Positions 5,242 to 5,265 of a stretch of 5,265 bases of DNA are shown here, in pieces; positions within the stretch are counted from its first letter, which is position 1, and the number at the start of each line of letters is the position of its first letter. The notes under the pieces are model-generated. The model worked only from the letters and a program-made list of their open reading frames with translations. It was not told where the DNA came from and did not search any database. Origin of the DNA: an uncultured Catenibacterium sp. (GTDB taxonomy: Bacteria > Bacillota_I > Bacilli_A > Erysipelotrichales > Coprobacillaceae); the NCBI GenBank assembly GCA_900764725.1, contig CAAFPB010000434.1, positions 1 through 5,265 on the forward strand, given 5' to 3'. A program made the translations under genes and the position numbers.

Positions 5242-5265
5242 GAAAATAAGATTTCTCTGACAAAA

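Noticed and set aside
5189..5263. N-terminal extension of the MATE protein to a TTG at 5263
   Set aside because: It would translate through the terminator hairpin and the AGGAGG site, and adds 25 residues not expected before the MATE TM1 region.

Overview
The window is AT-rich, with strong AGGAGG-type ribosome binding sites, sigma-A-like promoters and compact hairpin terminators. This suggests a low-GC Firmicute. The protein style fits a gut Erysipelotrichia/Coprobacillaceae-type bacterium, but no marker gene fixes the taxon, so this is inference.

Left part (1-600, + strand): a self-contained single-gene unit. A promoter (35-63) is followed by a 146-residue protein that looks like the SAM-like N-terminal DNA-binding domain of tyrosine recombinases without a catalytic domain (94-534), then a terminator (533-592).

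Middle part (about 600-1312): a transposon graveyard with no intact gene. On the - strand lies the C-terminal end of an IS1182-type DDE transposase (685-1007), broken by a frameshift near 873. Next to it on the + strand is the left end of an IS110-type element: a hairpin-rich non-coding stretch, a good Shine-Dalgarno and the first 18 codons of a DEDD transposase, starting with ATA instead of ATG and stopped at 1192. An unassigned tail (1192-1312) and a strong terminator (1315-1349) close the region.

Right part (1386-5265, - strand): three intact genes, transcribed right to left. A MATE-family efflux protein (3854-5188) overlaps by 4 bases (ATGA) a TetR-type regulator (3303-3857), so these two are probably co-transcribed and translationally coupled. 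A terminator after the regulator (3243-3273) separates them from a 597-residue oleate hydratase (ohyA, 1386-3179), which has its own promoter. Together they suggest a small membrane or fatty-acid stress locus: a regulator that may sense a hydrophobic ligand, an exporter, and an FAD enzyme that converts unsaturated fatty acids to less toxic hydroxy fatty acids. The regulatory link to ohyA is inferred from position only. A strong intrinsic terminator hairpin sits directly before the MATE ribosome binding site, leaving no room for a promoter between them, so transcription attenuation of the efflux operon is possible.

I see no CRISPR array, tRNA, rRNA or clearly new multi-gene system. The points most worth checking are the MATE leader hairpin, the possible IS110 bridge-RNA fossil and the orphan recombinase-like DNA-binding protein.
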